Of a stretch of 64,000 nt of DNA, positions 46,870 through 60,531 are shown piece after piece; the stretch's first letter is position 1; each line of letters opens with the position of its first letter. The notes beneath the pieces are model-generated. The model was not told the origin of the DNA. It searched no databases and saw only the letters and a list, made by a program, of their open reading frames with translations. Source of the stretch: Echiichthys vipera (Eukaryota; Chordata; Actinopteri; Perciformes; Trachinidae); assembly GCA_963691815.1 (NCBI GenBank), contig OY829653.1, positions 31,103,750 to 31,167,749 of the forward strand, written 5' to 3'. The position numbers and the translations under genes were made by a program.

Positions 46870-47237
46870 AGGTTAAATATGTAGAATCTTTATTTCATAG
46901 TAAAAAAAAAGAATCCACCCACGGGGCGTTTTGAGGGGGACAGAATGAAAGTATTGCTTTTCCATAAAAAATATATTTAGTCTGAATAAATATTTAATCA
47001 TTTTCGACGGGTTTGACGATAAATTTCTTTCCCGTTCTTTTTCCATGGTAGCAGCCAATAGTGTTGGGCGTTGCTGGTTGCCAGGGTTGTCTGTTGTTAG
47101 GTGCAGCTACTGTAGCATCAGTAAAGGGGGCGTTATTTGTCCCAGCAGCTGAGGGACCGCAGACGAGTCACTATAGGCCAAGCATTTACTCCATGGACTG
47201 AGAGAAAGGAGTTCTACTCATTCTCCATATTCAACCT
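46870..47237 (+). mobile_element. TTAA-flanked nonautonomous element, complete short copy
   Basis: TTAA occurs at 46866-46869 and 47238-47241. The terminal inverted repeats read AGGTTAAATATG on the left and the complement of AGGTTGAATATG on the right. It is 368 bp with no coding capacity. TTAA duplications point to the piggyBac superfamily. Confidence 0.75.
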
Positions 47238-47344
47238 TTAACTAAGGAAACTAAGAAGAAAAGAGAGTGCAATCTCCAACACTGCCAACCTTCCAACAAA
47301 CTGCTGTCTCCGAGCTCAGAAGAGACTCATTTAAGCTCTGCTGT

Positions 47345-47603
47345 TTCTGGTTCAAACCCCGGCTGTTTGGAGTTTGCATGCTCTCCCCATGTCTGTGTGG
47401 GTTTTCTCTGGATTCTCCGGTTTCCTCCCACATGCACGTGTTAAGTCCATTGTTGACTCTAAATTGCCCCCGTGTGAATGGTTGTCTGTCTCTATGTGCC
47501 CTGTGATAGACTGGCGTTCTGTCCAGGGTGGACCCCGCCTCACGCCTGGTGTCAGCCGTGACCCCGACAGGGACAAGCGGTTGAAGATGGATGATGAATG
47601 AAT
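47345..47603 (+). mobile_element. tRNA-SINE copy, 5'-truncated at the B box
   Basis: It starts at the B-box-like GGTTCAAACCCCGG, continues through the body (TTTGCATGCTCTCCCC, CCTGTGATAGACTGGCG) and ends ACAAGCGGTTGAAGATG with a GATGAATGA tail. The tRNA A-box part is missing. Confidence 0.8.
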
Positions 47604-47784
47604 TGTTATTGATCCGAGGTGTAACACGAATAAACACATTAATATTGTATGAATTCTTCAAAATAAAAGTCCCCCGTTATTTTAAAAGTGTCTAAATCAG
47701 GAAATGTTGTGTTTCCATCAGCAGTAACATAACACAAGTCTTATTCAGCTTAAAGAGTACGAAACAGAAAAAAATAAAGAAGAT

Positions 47785-47959
47785 TGGGCGGCCGGTGGCT
47801 CAGCGGTTAGAGTCGCCCCATGTAAAAAGGCTGAAGGTCCTTGAGGCAGCAGCCACAGGTTCCACTCCGACCTGCGTCCCTTTACTGCATGTCTCTCCCT
47901 TTCTCTCTCAACCCATTTCCTGTCTGTCCTATCTGATAAAGGCTTGAAAAACTGCCAAT
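47785..47959 (+). mobile_element. second SINE family (CGGTGGCTCAGCGGTTAGAG head), complete with TSD
   Basis: The 175-bp element sits between 13-bp repeats AAATAAAGAAGAT (47772-47784 and 47960-47972). The head has A-box-like TGGCTCAGCGGTTAGAG and a weak B-box-like region (AGGTTCCACTCCGACC). The 3' part reads CCTTTACTGCATGTCTC, CATTTCCTGTCTGTCC and ATAAAGGC. It carries its own AATAAA-like A-rich end. Confidence 0.8.
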
Positions 47960-47972
47960 AAATAAAGAAGAT

Positions 47973-49228
47973 ATCTGAGTACAAGTACAAACAGTGGAGC
48001 TAAACTTCAGGGCACAGAGTTTCAGTTAGAAGCTACAAAAGTCCTGAGAGTAGAACACAGAGACTTTTACACAAACGGGCAGAGGTGACTCACCTCTGGT
48101 GAGCATTTCGTGTTAGCGAACAGGAGGCTAACGTGACCTGCTGCCAAGTGTAATGTAATACGTATAATGTATAATAATCATAATAATGTAATACCTAATA
48201 ATAATGTAATACCTAATGGTAACCTTATATCACTCACGTGTGAGCAGTGAAGCTCGGTTTGCCCCCGTGGTGATATTCACTCCTGTCCCAGGTGCCAACT
48301 TAAAACTTAGTTCAACCCAGTTCTTTACACTGTAACGTCTGTTTACGGAGCACCAGAGAAGAGCTCAGGTATTTAAGTGGCACCACAATGAGGCACAGAA
48401 ATCTGCGTTGTCATTCGGTTCGGTAGATACAGTTCGCTTAGGAACCGTGTTTCAGTACTCAACCCTGTTTGACACCTGTTCAAAGGTTTTTTTTTTAGCA
48501 GTGATGGAGAAGTTGCACTTCCTTCCAGTTACTATTCAATCAGGCCACACTTATTAATCATTTATTAAAATACTATTTAAAGGCTCAACAACTTAACAAG
48601 TGCTCACAGGTTAACTACTAACAAATAACAACACAGTATTATTCTAAACAGAGGTGAATAAGCACTGCATTATAATTTTGCTTCTAAGTATAGCAAGTCA
48701 ATGGCATATTAGGTGTTATATGGAAACAAGGTTTTAAATTGAGTGTACGACATGCACTTCACTTTGGAAAGCTCCCATTTATTTCCTGGATTACTTTTCA
48801 TTACTGGGTGCTAATTTATTGCTCAGTGCGCCTATGTTTGGTCCAGTTGTGCCTTAGCATCAAAATGTTGAAAGCAGATATATGCATATTTATGGTGTTT
48901 CTTAAACAATAATTAAACTTAACTTGATTTCCTTCATCTCTCTATTTATAATGTACTATAAATTGTTCTTAATGAAACCCCAAATGGTGTTGCTAAATTT
49001 GCAATGGAAAACCACAACAGCCTGGGATGAAATCCCTGAGTGCTACCCACACAAAGGGACTGTTATGTGCAACCATAAAGAAATTGGGAGGGGGTGGGGG
49101 TCTTCGTTGGTAAGAAACATCTGTACATTTGGTTTTTCTTAGTGCAAGGCAGCAGCTTGAGTGTCCAGAACAATGGACAGCAGGAACAACAGAGATGGGA
49201 GTGGGGAGGTGAGGCAGAGAAGGACAAA
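47973..49228. other. ncald 5' intron, nothing recognised
   Basis: A short duplicated AATAATGTAATACCTAAT segment lies at 48180-48215. No further structure. Confidence 0.4.
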
Positions 49229-49231
49229 GAC

Positions 49232-49232
<1 letters not shown>

Positions 49233-49280
<48 letters not shown>
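49233..49280. repeat. (CAGA)12 microsatellite
   Basis: Twelve perfect CAGA/GACA units. Confidence 0.97.
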
Positions 49281-52200
49281 AAATGCCTTTACTCTTCAGG
49301 GCCCTAAGATACACAACTGACTCTGTTCTCTCTTTTCCTGCTTTCTCCTCAGACAGTTCAATTTAACAATAATAATTTATTTCTCACTGTTATAAATTAA
49401 TATGCTAATTAGCAATTGATGTAACTGTTTTATGTCTTTTTTTTTCTGGTAAGAGTGCATTCACAAAAAAGGCAATCATCTGGTCAAAATCAAATTAAAT
49501 CCATCTGTAATGTGTACTGGTTACAAAGAGGCATTTAAAAGGAGAAACCTCTCCCCTCAAACTTCCTGACAGTGCTCTGGCACTGAGAGGCAAGGTGGGA
49601 AAACACAGAGACAGGCGCTGGCAGATGGCCAGGCAGTAGCTGGATAGAGGGAGACTCAAAGGGGGGGTGGGGGGGAGCAGGGGGGCAGATGAGTTTGTAC
49701 TACTTGGACTAGAGCCAACTTTTTTAGGATCTAACTCCTTGATTCTTCCCTTTTCTTTTGTAGAAAAGCAGACCATACTTGTGCGAGCTGTTTCCTACCA
49801 AATCAACACAAAACCTGAGACAGCAGACTAAGTCTTGTCACATTGATTGGGGTTGCTAGCTGGTTAGCTTGATGCCGCACACAGTCAATATTTCCAGCCC
49901 CTATACTTTTAAATGGCCTTCTTAGCCTTCATTAGGTTGCTATGGTAACAGACCTGAAAGAAGGAGGAGACCAGCACACACAGATTCAGGAGGAAATGAG
50001 TGTACCAATAAGAAACACAAGATGACACACTTCCTCATTCACTTTCATACTCAACTTAAGGGTTGTCATTTCATATATGTAGCCAAAGTGCAGAGATCTG
50101 TCACCATGCCCGTACTAGCCTACTGTGTGTTATCTGACCTGCTAGCAAGCATTAGATATAGAAATGCATGGAGGATAAGAGTGGATTAAGCATCTCAGCT
50201 GATTCAGATTTGACAACAATGATTGTATTTTGGTGGACCATTGGGAGAATCAGATCAAGTTGCACGCATGCAAGGAATCTCTTACTCTTCACTTCCACTT
50301 TGTCCAACAGAGAAGGACTAGGACTAGGGCTAGGCTCCAGGTCTGTGGTGCCCCGATGGGAGCTCTCTGTCCAGATCATGACATAGAAATCAAGGAGCAG
50401 GATTGCTAGGCTTTGGACTATAGAGCTATTAAGTCCAAGTGTTCTCAGTATGAAAAGGATGTTCAAATAGTCAAGATTAGACTGTTCTAACATAGCCCTG
50501 CTTTGTCTAAGCTTACATATTTGAACACGCTAGAAAGAGGTTAAATTAATGGTTTATTGCTTGTATTTTCAAACAGAATGTTCATCTATCTTTTTAATGT
50601 TATACGAGAAAAGACTTTAAGGACTAACCACAGGGTGTGATGGATGGAATCCTACATCAGATAAAATGTTTGGTTGGGGTTGCTGGGCTGTAAACATCCC
50701 TGAATCCAATAGAGCAGGACAATATATGTTAGCCTACACTGTATAGCAAGCATCCAGGAGGTGAGTATGTAAACAAGAAATTAATTGGAAGTAACAGAGG
50801 TACTTCTGTAACTAGTTAGCATTTGTACATGCTAATATTTGCAGTTTACTTCGAGAGATGAACTGGTTTCATTTCATTTCTGGGTAAAATGACCACGGTT
50901 ATCAGTTTAACATTGGTACAAATGTGAAAATGCTCAAAAAGTATTGAAACATACACTGAAATAATTGCACCAAGATTTATATTGAAAATCGCAAATATAA
51001 TTACAACAATATGCACTTTTTGCATGAGTGTATCTGCTGTGAAGCTCATCGTGCTGCACCTGCTTCTGGGAGACTTGCTAACTTTGGTTGATGCTGGACA
51101 ATATTTACCCTGAGTTTTTCAGAGTGGGGGAATCAAACATGGTGTTAATGATGATTCAAATGGGACACTGTATTACTAACCATCTAGAATTTTACTAGGG
51201 TTGATCATTAAACCGGTAACCATTTCATCCCTATAAGCAAGCATTCAACTACACTTACATGTGCTGAGGCAGAATTTAGAAGAATAAACAACTTAAACCC
51301 TTTCTATTACTTTAAATGTTTAATACACTGCATGCTGCCTGTTTTGTTAAGCTTTGTTTGGTCAAAGTGAATTTTCCATATAACTGATGATCTAAAAGAA
51401 CCGCCTCCCACTCCATCACACCTGCTGGCTACACATTTCCATTAGTATTGTGAAAGATGAAGTGGGATGGCTGTTATATGTGCCAAAGCTGAAAAAAAAA
51501 TGTTTGCAGAGCAACTACAAGAGCAGCTGGAGAATGTATGGTTGTTATAGACTAAGGCCAAGGTCTGTCCTATCTGACAGTGTATGCATTCTGAGAGACA
51601 GAGTGGTGAGACAGACGTAGAGAAAGAGGAAGACCAAATTTGACTGGGGCAGAGTTTGAGCCTCGAGGTGGTTTTGACTGAAGCACGCCCCTGGGGATGC
51701 AACAAAGCTTGCTCTGCTTCCTGTGGTCAAAAAAAATATAGAAACAGGATATAACATCATGGAAAGTAACAAACAGAGTGGAAGCAGCATCACAGTGGAG
51801 GTCGGGGTGAGGATGAACTTCGGGAACTGGGATGTGTTGAGCAGTAAAACAGCTCACAACAGCACAAGTCAGAGTCAGGACACAAATCAATATACACATA
51901 AAAACAGCAACATGAAGCACACCAGAGCTTCAACAATGCACAAAAAAGTGCAAATATTTGACAAGAGATTGAATACACAGACATTGTCCAATGGAATTAA
52001 ATTAGAGGTCCTTCAAAATTGTATGAAAGTCTGGACATTTTAAATCCTTCTGGAGGGAGTTTCAGGCAAAGGGTGCAGCATATTTAAAACCCCTTTTCCC
52101 CAGCTCAGTGCCAGGACAGGACACTAACATTCAGAAGATCTTGTGAACACGGGCCATAGTGGCTTGACTTTTGTGGAGTTAGTTACACAGGTAAGAAGGA

Positions 52201-52326
52201 ACCAGACCAAGGGCAGTCTTATGAATATGATATAATATATCCACCAGTGTGTCCGCCTGCACACATATAAAGATGGCTGCTCAGATCTAGTGTACAGAGT
52301 AAGATGCTTACATCCAGTGACAAATC
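49281..52326. other. ncald 5' intron, nothing recognised
   Basis: About 3 kb without identifiable transposon, exon or RNA gene on either strand. A GGGGGGG-rich purine patch lies at 49660-49690. Confidence 0.4.
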
Positions 52327-52330
52327 TTAA

Positions 52331-53025
52331 AGGTTGAATATGTAGAATCTTTATTCATGGATATACTTAAAAAAAAAAAAAAAACATCCAAGGGGCGTTT
52401 TGAGGGGTAGAGGATGAAAGTATTGCTTTTCCATAAAAACATATATTTAGACTAAATGAATATCTTGAACTGTTTTGACAGTTTTGACAATAACTTTCTG
52501 TCCCGTTCTGTTTCCATGGTAGCAGCCAATAGCGTTGGGCGTTGTGGGTTGCCAGGGTTGTCTGTTGTTGGGCGCAGCTAGGTGGTTCAACTTTATATTT
52601 GTCAGTTTACCCATCTCTATATTCCTTCTCACCACACCGCCTGAAAGCTGTCTTTGCGCAAACCTCAGTCTCTCCCTCTGCCTTCAGCCTCACTGTCTCT
52701 GCTGTGGATGCTGCTGCTCTGCTCACGCCCATCAGGCTACAGAAACAAGAATCATTCTGAGTTGAGAGCTAGCTAATGGATTCCACAGCACTCACAGAAA
52801 GACTTCCAGTTGAAGACTGGCTAACGTTAAATACTGTTGTAAATGCATTGATTAGTCCAAATTAGTGGTTCCCCTGTTTAATTCATCACTGACATGGAGC
52901 AGGCTGATCGCTGACACACTCGGCAACAAACCTGGCAACCCGACTGCTGGAATTATTTTTTGTTGCTGCGACTACGATCTTGAGACACTAGATGGCGTGT
53001 TCTGCTCATTCTCCATATTCAACCT
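52331..53025 (+). mobile_element. TTAA-flanked nonautonomous element, long copy
   Basis: TTAA occurs at 52327-52330 and a decayed TCAA at 53026-53029. The TIR is AGGTTGAATATG. It is 695 bp, and the middle (52580-52900) differs from the other two copies, so the family has heterogeneous interiors between conserved ends. Confidence 0.75.
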
Positions 53026-53029
53026 TCAA

Positions 53030-53666
53030 TCCACAGTGATACATACTGTCTAGATAACTAATCATGAGTATGAAACATTTTATAAACAGTGATGTTCTAA
53101 CACAGCATTTATCACATGCGTGCAAAAGATATTCAAAACCAGTGAAGCACTAATCTGTGTGGGCTTACAGTATCTCTATCTGTGTTGTGAACAGCTGCCA
53201 GCACAACACACAAGCATACGCTACAATATCCCCTCTCCACGATAGCATCTTCACTTCTGACAGCTCATGATAAATGCACTACTTCACAAAGCAATTTCCA
53301 AGCAGATAGAACATTCAAGTGATTTTTAACTGACAATTCAGTGATAGCACTATCCTCCTTTTGCATCACATACCCTAGTACAGCATGCATAATGACTGAC
53401 AAAGATATCTGCAGGCACTGAGGAATTCTAAATAGTTGTGTGGATATATCAGCTGCCACACTGTCATTTGCAACACTCCCTTTGGGAAATAATTCACATG
53501 CTATATTGTGAATAATTAAACATCTTCCATATTGACTGAGAGCTGCTTATGGGCTCCATGTGAAAGAGAGAAAAACAGCTACTTTCAAAATGGCACCAGT
53601 TCATTCATGACTACGTGAGGGATCCCTCTTCAAATCAAGTGCCATCTGTACTGTATAGCAATAAGT
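53030..53666. other. ncald 5' intron, nothing recognised
   Basis: No feature supported. Confidence 0.4.
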
Positions 53667-53822
53667 CTGTGAATGTTCTCATTTGTCCAGGTCATCGTTA
53701 TCCCCAAAGCAATTTCAGTCAAAAGCAACTGGACTTGGTTATTTGTCTAGGAAGACGTATCACCTCTCACCCAAGAGGCTTCATCAGTTCATGTATGCAT
53801 CTGACCAGGCTGGGACTGGTCC
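53667..53822 (-). repeat. inverted copy of the 37288 repeat
   Basis: The reverse complement matches the 37288 copy over about 155 bp with few differences (AACCAAGTCCAGTTGCTTTT, GGATAACGATGACCTGGACA). Confidence 0.65.
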
Positions 53823-56800
53823 TGTACTGTATAGCAATGTAACATTCTCCAAAGTACTGTAATGGCTGACTCTGAAATCAGATGATGTTGTCTTCCAGCT
53901 TCCTCTCAAACATTCAGAGAATCATGTTAATGCTTGCTCATTTCCAAAACACATTAACTACAACCACTGAAATATCTTGCATACTGACGTGTAGTGGCAT
54001 CATACTTTCTCTCACTAACAAACAGCAATGCCACAGAGACACAGCAACAAATGAGAGTTGTATCACATGGATGATTTTCAGTTTTACTGGAAATAATGCA
54101 TTTCCAGCTTTGTTTTATCTGTATAACCAAGTCAAAAATGGCTAAATACACACAGAGACATATTATAATCTGTATGAAGTATAAACTCGGATATTGACTA
54201 CCAGGGCTATCTATCTGATCTCAATGTCCAACGACATGACCCCAGTGACTGAACTGCAATTATACAGTGTCTAATTAAAGAGAAAAAGTAAATAAGACAC
54301 TCTCTTTTAGTTAGGTTGTTGTTCACACTAATAATGATGCTATGTTTGACTATAATGTGTGTCAAACACCTGCAGTCTTGCTGACTGTGTGGCTTATTTG
54401 TTTGCCTAACCTTAAAGTAGCCTCATGTATTCATGCAGCAAGTTGTAAGCAGTTGCTAACATTGTAAACGTAAGCTATAGGAAGCTGTAACTGCTTCACA
54501 ATCATAGACTTACAGTGGTCAGTGTAAAGCTTAAACTCAGGAAGTGTTATGTTGTACACACTAATAATGATATACTATCACCCACACTCACAAACTGAGT
54601 TGTGATATGTGGTGACTCATATAGCCTACTTTGAGTAAAAACAGGAAAATGCAAAGTAATGGCAGAAAGTAACAGCTCACTGAAAAAGAACTCCTTTTTT
54701 TGTCTCTTGTGTCCAGCATGACGTGTGATGCGAATGTGTGTGAAATCCTCTCTGTGGCTAAAAAAAGAGCATCTGTTTCCCATAGTCCACCAGTGCTGGG
54801 TGCTCATAGGCCAAGGTTATCCTATAGCTGGGGGCAATCTCTCACAGCATTCTGCACCTCTTTGGGGCTGGATTGCAGCTGAATGAACTATGGCCCCTTT
54901 ATAAAACAGCCTGGTGAAGAATGACAAGAGCGGGGCTGACCAGCTGTCCACTGAAAGCACCACTAATGTGTCTGCCTGCGAGCATTCACTCATCTTCTAC
55001 GTCACAGAGATGAATGCTTAACAGGATGGAAAGTGAAATTCCAGTTCTCTCATGACCAGTAGCTCCTGCCTAACCCAATACACTCATCACTAGGTCAAAT
55101 GCAGCACAGCACAATTCATCGAAACACTATTTCCAAATTCCTATTGCTTTTCTGTACAGCTTCTTTTCCATAAACCCAACTGTAAGAAACTCCTCTTCCA
55201 AACCCAGGCTAAACATTGACACTACGGAGCCCTGCAGTGTGTCAAACATCCAGTGAACTCGTGATGTTGTAGTATGGCTGATGTCAAAGTGTCTCTCACA
55301 CTCCATTTCCTGTCTGTCCTAAATAATAAAAGGCTTGAAAAACAAAAAATCTTTTAAGTTAAGTTTTTTTTCTCTTCTAATATACAACAATGGAATGCTG
55401 AGAATTTGCAAAGCAATAATGCTTATTTTCCTCTACATCAGGTTTGCCCAATATAAAGATCTTTAAAATCAAAATTGCTTCAAAGTAATGAACCATAATC
55501 CATTAAAGAAAAACCGAGGTTTGGAAAACAGCAGAAAACTGTACATAACTCCTAGCACAGGTCTGGAGCACCTGTAAATTGTGTTTGTATAAAATTCAAA
55601 ATACAAAAAATTGGTGAATGTAGCAAGTTCTTAATCATTCATACTAGAAACTTAAGAACCAATGTGTTCTTACTAGTGGTTCATGCCTGAGGCCCATTAT
55701 ATGATGACTGCATGACCATCTAGAGTGGTGGTGCTATGACAGTGAGTAACTCTAAACTCCAACCACCACAACACCTCGGAGGGGAAGTGTAATTGTGCGT
55801 AAAGTGTCAGTTGCCCCCTTCTTTTTGCTCTAACCTTTATGGTGAGTGCAGACAGAGTAGTGAAAGATGTCACAGCCATCTAAGCACAGTAACCACAGTA
55901 ACATTTCCACACTTCAGTTAAATGCGTTTCAACACCTACTGTACTCCCGAAAAGTTGGTCATGTACACTACACAAACCCATTTTGAGATTTGAGTGTAAC
56001 AACTCACTCACATACTCATTTAACAGAACGACATTTTCACTGTTGAATACATAATATATTAATGCAAACATGAACAGCAGATCTTACAGAGTGAAGAGAC
56101 TCAACCCCAGTGTGTCAAGACCCTCTAGCCTAACTGTGACATCCAATTCACTTCAGTAAAGTTTGTGTTCCCCATCTGAGACCAGGAGCTCCAACATGAA
56201 TGGCACTCTCTTTGAGTGTGTTTATGCAACAGGACCCACATCTTAAAACATTTTCCACTTCAAATAAAATCTAAATACTACACAAAACCCTAAAATATAC
56301 AATCAAACTTTAGGTGCTTTCATGGTTTCTCTCAGTAGCTCATGTTCTGCCCATAACAGCATCTCATGGTTTGCTCCACCAGTTTGAGCAGCCATTATTT
56401 AACATGTGATTAAGAACGAGACGAATCCAGGCAGGAAATGCATCCAACTGCCTCCTCAAGTGTCTGTCTCTTCTCTTATCTCTGAGTTTCTTTCTCAGTT
56501 AAACTCTCTTTCTATTCCTCTGTGTTTCTGTCTCCCTCTCTGGATCTGGTTATAAATCAAAAGTTACATAAACTGCCTTCAAGTTAGTTTCCACCAGTGT
56601 TACATGAGACTCTCTTAAGTACAAAACAGGATGTTATAGAAGCCTGGTTCATACAGTTCAGCTTAACTTGTGTGTAGTAGAGTTTAATTGTTTTCTCCCG
56701 GTTTTGGAAAAAGAATGTGGGCATATATACATCCAATACAAATATAACTAACTCTGTGAATGTGTGAGCTCTGTGGCAGAAGAATACTAGGAAATTGAAA

Positions 56801-57239
56801 TCAATTTAGACCTTTATTTAAAACCTAATGCATCTACACAGAAACACACATTTACATTACCCTGGACATAAAGAAAACATCTGCATTCATATGTTTAAGA
56901 CAGACACACTTAGTGTTATTCATGCAAGTAACTGCCACTCTTCTTTCACCCACCTGCAACCACACAGACACATGCTGCATGCTCACAAACTCACAATTTG
57001 AGTTGATTTGTGCAGAGTTCTGATGGTAATGTAACTGTAGAGCAGACAAAAGACACTGGAAGCCTGGGAACTAATCCTCTTCAACAAATGCCAATGCATG
57101 GTTATGTAATTCTCTAATACCATACTGTCTGTTATATTTTCAATTAGCTGGAATTCTGATTCTGGGCTGTGACGGGATGGATAATGGTCTCACCACACTG
57201 ATAGCCCAGTCCACCCCAGGCTGTAAATATAACTTTTGT
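53823..57239. other. ncald 5' intron, largely unidentified
   Basis: Apart from the short SINE end at 55299 I see no repeat, exon or RNA gene. It is the longest transposon-poor stretch in the right half and so a place to look for conserved regulatory elements. Confidence 0.4.
55299..55340 (+). mobile_element. short SINE 3' end
   Basis: CCATTTCCTGTCTGTCCT, AATAATAAAAGGCTTGAAAA matches the last 40 bp of the 47785 SINE. Confidence 0.55.
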
Positions 57240-57352
57240 ATTTTACCTTTATCTGATAGTGACAGTAGAGGCAGGAAATGAGAAGAGAGAGTGTGAGTGG
57301 GAGAGGACTCAAATGCAACAAAGGTCACGGGCAGGAGCAGAACCGGTCATGT
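57240..57352 (-). mobile_element. SINE 3' half, 47785-like family
   Basis: The minus strand reads GACCTTTGTTGCATTTGAG, CTCATTTCCTGCCTCTACTG and ATCAGATAAAGG, a diverged version of the 47785 3' region. Confidence 0.55.
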
Positions 57353-57734
57353 TGTGGTGTGCGTGATGGGATTTTAAACCAGCTCCTTGTAGGAGTCACA
57401 AATGAGGCATTGCTAGAAATCATTTATGCAACATAACTGTATCATGGTACTGTGACCTGTTATGATTTTTTTTTTTTGCATTATCCCTGACAAATAGAGT
57501 CATAATTAAACAAGTGGCAGAAATCCCCGTGGAGTGTAGCAGCGGAGGTCCATATCATGATGATGCAAAACGAGCCCCAACCGTTCATTTGCACACACTG
57601 CTCACTGCCATGACGCAGAGCTGATACACATCAGCAAAATATCTCTTTACCATTAAGCTGGACGCAGTTAACCACCATTCTTAATCATGTAATTTGGATT
57701 TAAGACAACCCTACGCATTGAATTATCTGGATGA

Positions 57735-58235
57735 TGAAGTGTTGTCCTCCAGCACCACAGTAAGGAATCTGGGTGTTATTTTTGATCAGGATATGTCCTT
57801 CGATTCTCACGTAAAACTAACGACAAGGACTGCATATTTTCACCTGCGTAATATTGCGAAAATTAGGAAAATTGTGTCTCAGAAAGATGCAGAAAAACTA
57901 GTCCATGCATTTGTTACTTCTAGGCTGGACTACTGCCACTCCTTATTATCAGGCTGCTCCAATAAGTCTGTTAAGAGTCTCCAGTTGGTCCAAAATGCTG
58001 CAGCTCGTGTACTAACTAAAACAAATCGAAGAGAACATATTTAACCTGTATTAGCTTCTTTGCACTGGCTACCTGTAAAATCTAGAATAGAATTTAAAAT
58101 CCTTCTCTTTACCTACAAAGCTCTTATTGGTCAGGCCCTGTCGTATCTTAAAGAGCTCATAGTACCTTATTACCCGACTAGATCGCTGCGCTCTGAGATA
58201 ACGTTTGTTATGATTGAATAACATGATTGAATTGA
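57735..58235 (+). pseudogene. L2 LINE RT C-terminal relic
   Basis: About 100 codons match the C-terminal L2 region (LGVIFDQDMSFDSH, VQNAAARVLTKTNR). A stop codon follows at 58042, and then an abrupt joint near 58198 leads to the last bases of the 3' UTR and an (AATTG)n tail. Most of the 3' UTR is deleted. Confidence 0.83.
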
Positions 58236-58239
58236 ATTG

Positions 58240-59900
58240 AAAAAAGCCTGACCTGTGCCTGGTGTATGTTCTGTGTAAATAAAATTCAATGAAAAAAATG
58301 AGCAAATACCATGGCAACCATCTTGCCCCAGTCAGTCATCCCATTATCTCTGTTGTGTGTGTTTGTGTGTTGAGTTAGCTCAAAATGAAAGAGTTGGTTT
58401 GAAGTATAAAATAAAACTTTACAAGACAGATTCCAGAACCTGGACATTGCTTAGATCCAACACTCCTGTGTGTAACTCAGAGTTCACCTCAGGTCGACTT
58501 TTTAACTTCTTCTAAGTGCAAATGGTTTCACACACACATCAAAACTTCTCTCAACAACAGTAAATTCATACATTGCCTTTTGACATAAAATAATCATCGT
58601 GTCAATAAAGAACCAAGAAAAAAGCTAAGATGCCACCTCCTTCACTTCATCAATTCAGTTTCCAAAGCTGCTTTAATTCTAAGCTTTTATTATGCAAGAT
58701 TATAATATTCTCATATATGTGTACTAATTTAGGTTGTATTATATATGACTACATCCTGCATGATAACCCCCCCCCCCCCCCCACACACACACACACACAA
58801 ATACGTGTCAAGAGAATTATCCACTGCTGCAGGATGTCAGATAAAGCTACTGGATGCTACTAGAGATGTGTGTGTGTGTGTCTCTTTCTCCAGGGTATAT
58901 ACTGCCAACAAACCCAGCTCATAACACATCGTAACACAAAAACCTTAGATAGCAGTGTGCTTGTGCACAAACACAAAGTGTTATTTTGTTAGACGGACAT
59001 GAAGAATGACCTTTTCTGTCTCACTCTTAACTCAAAATGGCTTCTTGTGGTATTCATGCAGATCATTTCACCACAGGAAGACACTTCTGAATAATGTACT
59101 TGCAGGCTGACAGGACATTTGGAACTGCTTTACACAGACACCATACACAGAAGGAAGACTAATTAATGCTTTAACTATAGTTTTCACAAACTATTAAGTG
59201 TCAAAATGTATGTTACTTTCAGTCTGCTTCTGATACATCTTCTGTGATTCTCAGTAAAGGAAATTATCCAGAGGAAATATTTACACTTAGGTCATAAAAG
59301 CAGGAGTATTCACCATCTAACCTTATGCTAGTAATTAAAAAAAGAAGAAAAAAACACACATTTAAATAGACCCTGTTAGGTATTATATCACAACAAATTC
59401 CAAACCAAATTTGTGTTCTTATATGATCATTTAATTGGAGTCAGTAGATATCTGCGATTAGAATACTTTAGTCTGAGACAAAGACCTGTTACATGCTTTT
59501 GGCTTGTTTCCCCTTCATTAAGTTGGAGGAAGGAGGAACTGCTGAGGGGGGAATGAGAGGAAGAGATAAAGTCTCACAGCAGATGAGATATTCTAGAGAA
59601 GTAGAGAGAGTAGGAGAGAGAGAGAGAAAGTGTGGGGTATTGTAGGGAGATCCAAACCCCCTTGTGCATTTTTCCCTTTCTTTCCACCCTATTTGGGCTA
59701 AATGTGGGCTCATGCTATTGTCTGAGGCACGCAGGGAGGTGTGTGTGCGTACAGGCCAGTAGAGTGGGGTGGGGGGTGTCTCGCTTGTTCCTTGACAAGA
59801 CACTTTTTCCTAGAAAAAACTAAAAGTCTTAGGATAAATGTCCTTATCTCCCCCTTTTGCTGAATTTCTTCAGAAAAAATTAAATATAACAGCTGACCTT
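58240..59900. other. ncald 5' intron, low-complexity patches only
   Basis: A C17 run followed by (AC)8 lies at 58768-58799, and GT at 58868-58880. A purine-rich patch (59600-59630) is present. Nothing coding. Confidence 0.45.
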
Positions 59901-59925
59901 GAGACTACATTTTTGCAGCGCATAC

Positions 59926-60192
59926 CTCTGAGGTTTTCCCATCCCCTCTGAGGGGGGCAGGTGGCAGCTGCTCTGCCCCCTCCCTGCCTCTGACTCTCTG
60001 GCAGACAGAGCCCGCAGCTCCGGCCCACACTACTGCCTCTAACATTAGCAACGCTTTGAGAGGAAAAGCCATGTGGAGCTGCCCAGCACCTCCAACTACA
60101 CGACACATAACACACTCAGCCCCCGGAATGATCACACTTTCCCTCTCTCTCTTCATACACTCCAGCAGGGGGGTGGGGGTTAGATCTGTGTC
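59926..60192 (-). other. weak candidate second noncoding exon of ncald
   Basis: On the minus strand a strong acceptor (ctttcttcctcag) opens a 267-bp relatively GC-rich segment, and CAGAG followed by gtatgc closes it. An open frame crosses it, but the protein resembles nothing I know. It could be an alternative leader exon or chance. Confidence 0.2.
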
Positions 60193-60531
60193 CTGAGGAA
60201 GAAAGCAATTAGTCTTCAAGCTCACACCCTGATCACAAATCTCCCTTGATACCTCACATCACACTCTGTTTTTGCACTTCTTTTGCAAGTGTAGCCTCAT
60301 GATTTTCTTTTGGGGGGGTGGGGGGTGGGGGGCAAAAAGAGTTTCCTGACACACAACCTTTTTCACTCTGTCAGGGAATTCAACTTCCCCTCTGCGAAAG
60401 TATGTGACTCAAACTCCTGAAATGAAAACTCTCCTTTATCTAGCTTTAACTTACTGCACGGCCCTCTGGAAGCAACCACTAGCTGCAAAAGAACACAATA
60501 CACACAAAAAGAGAAAACACAAGAAGCTTAC

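Noticed and set aside
59905..60225. A 106-codon minus-strand ORF as a protein-coding gene
   Set aside because: No recognisable domain and atypical composition; at best it overlaps a noncoding leader exon.
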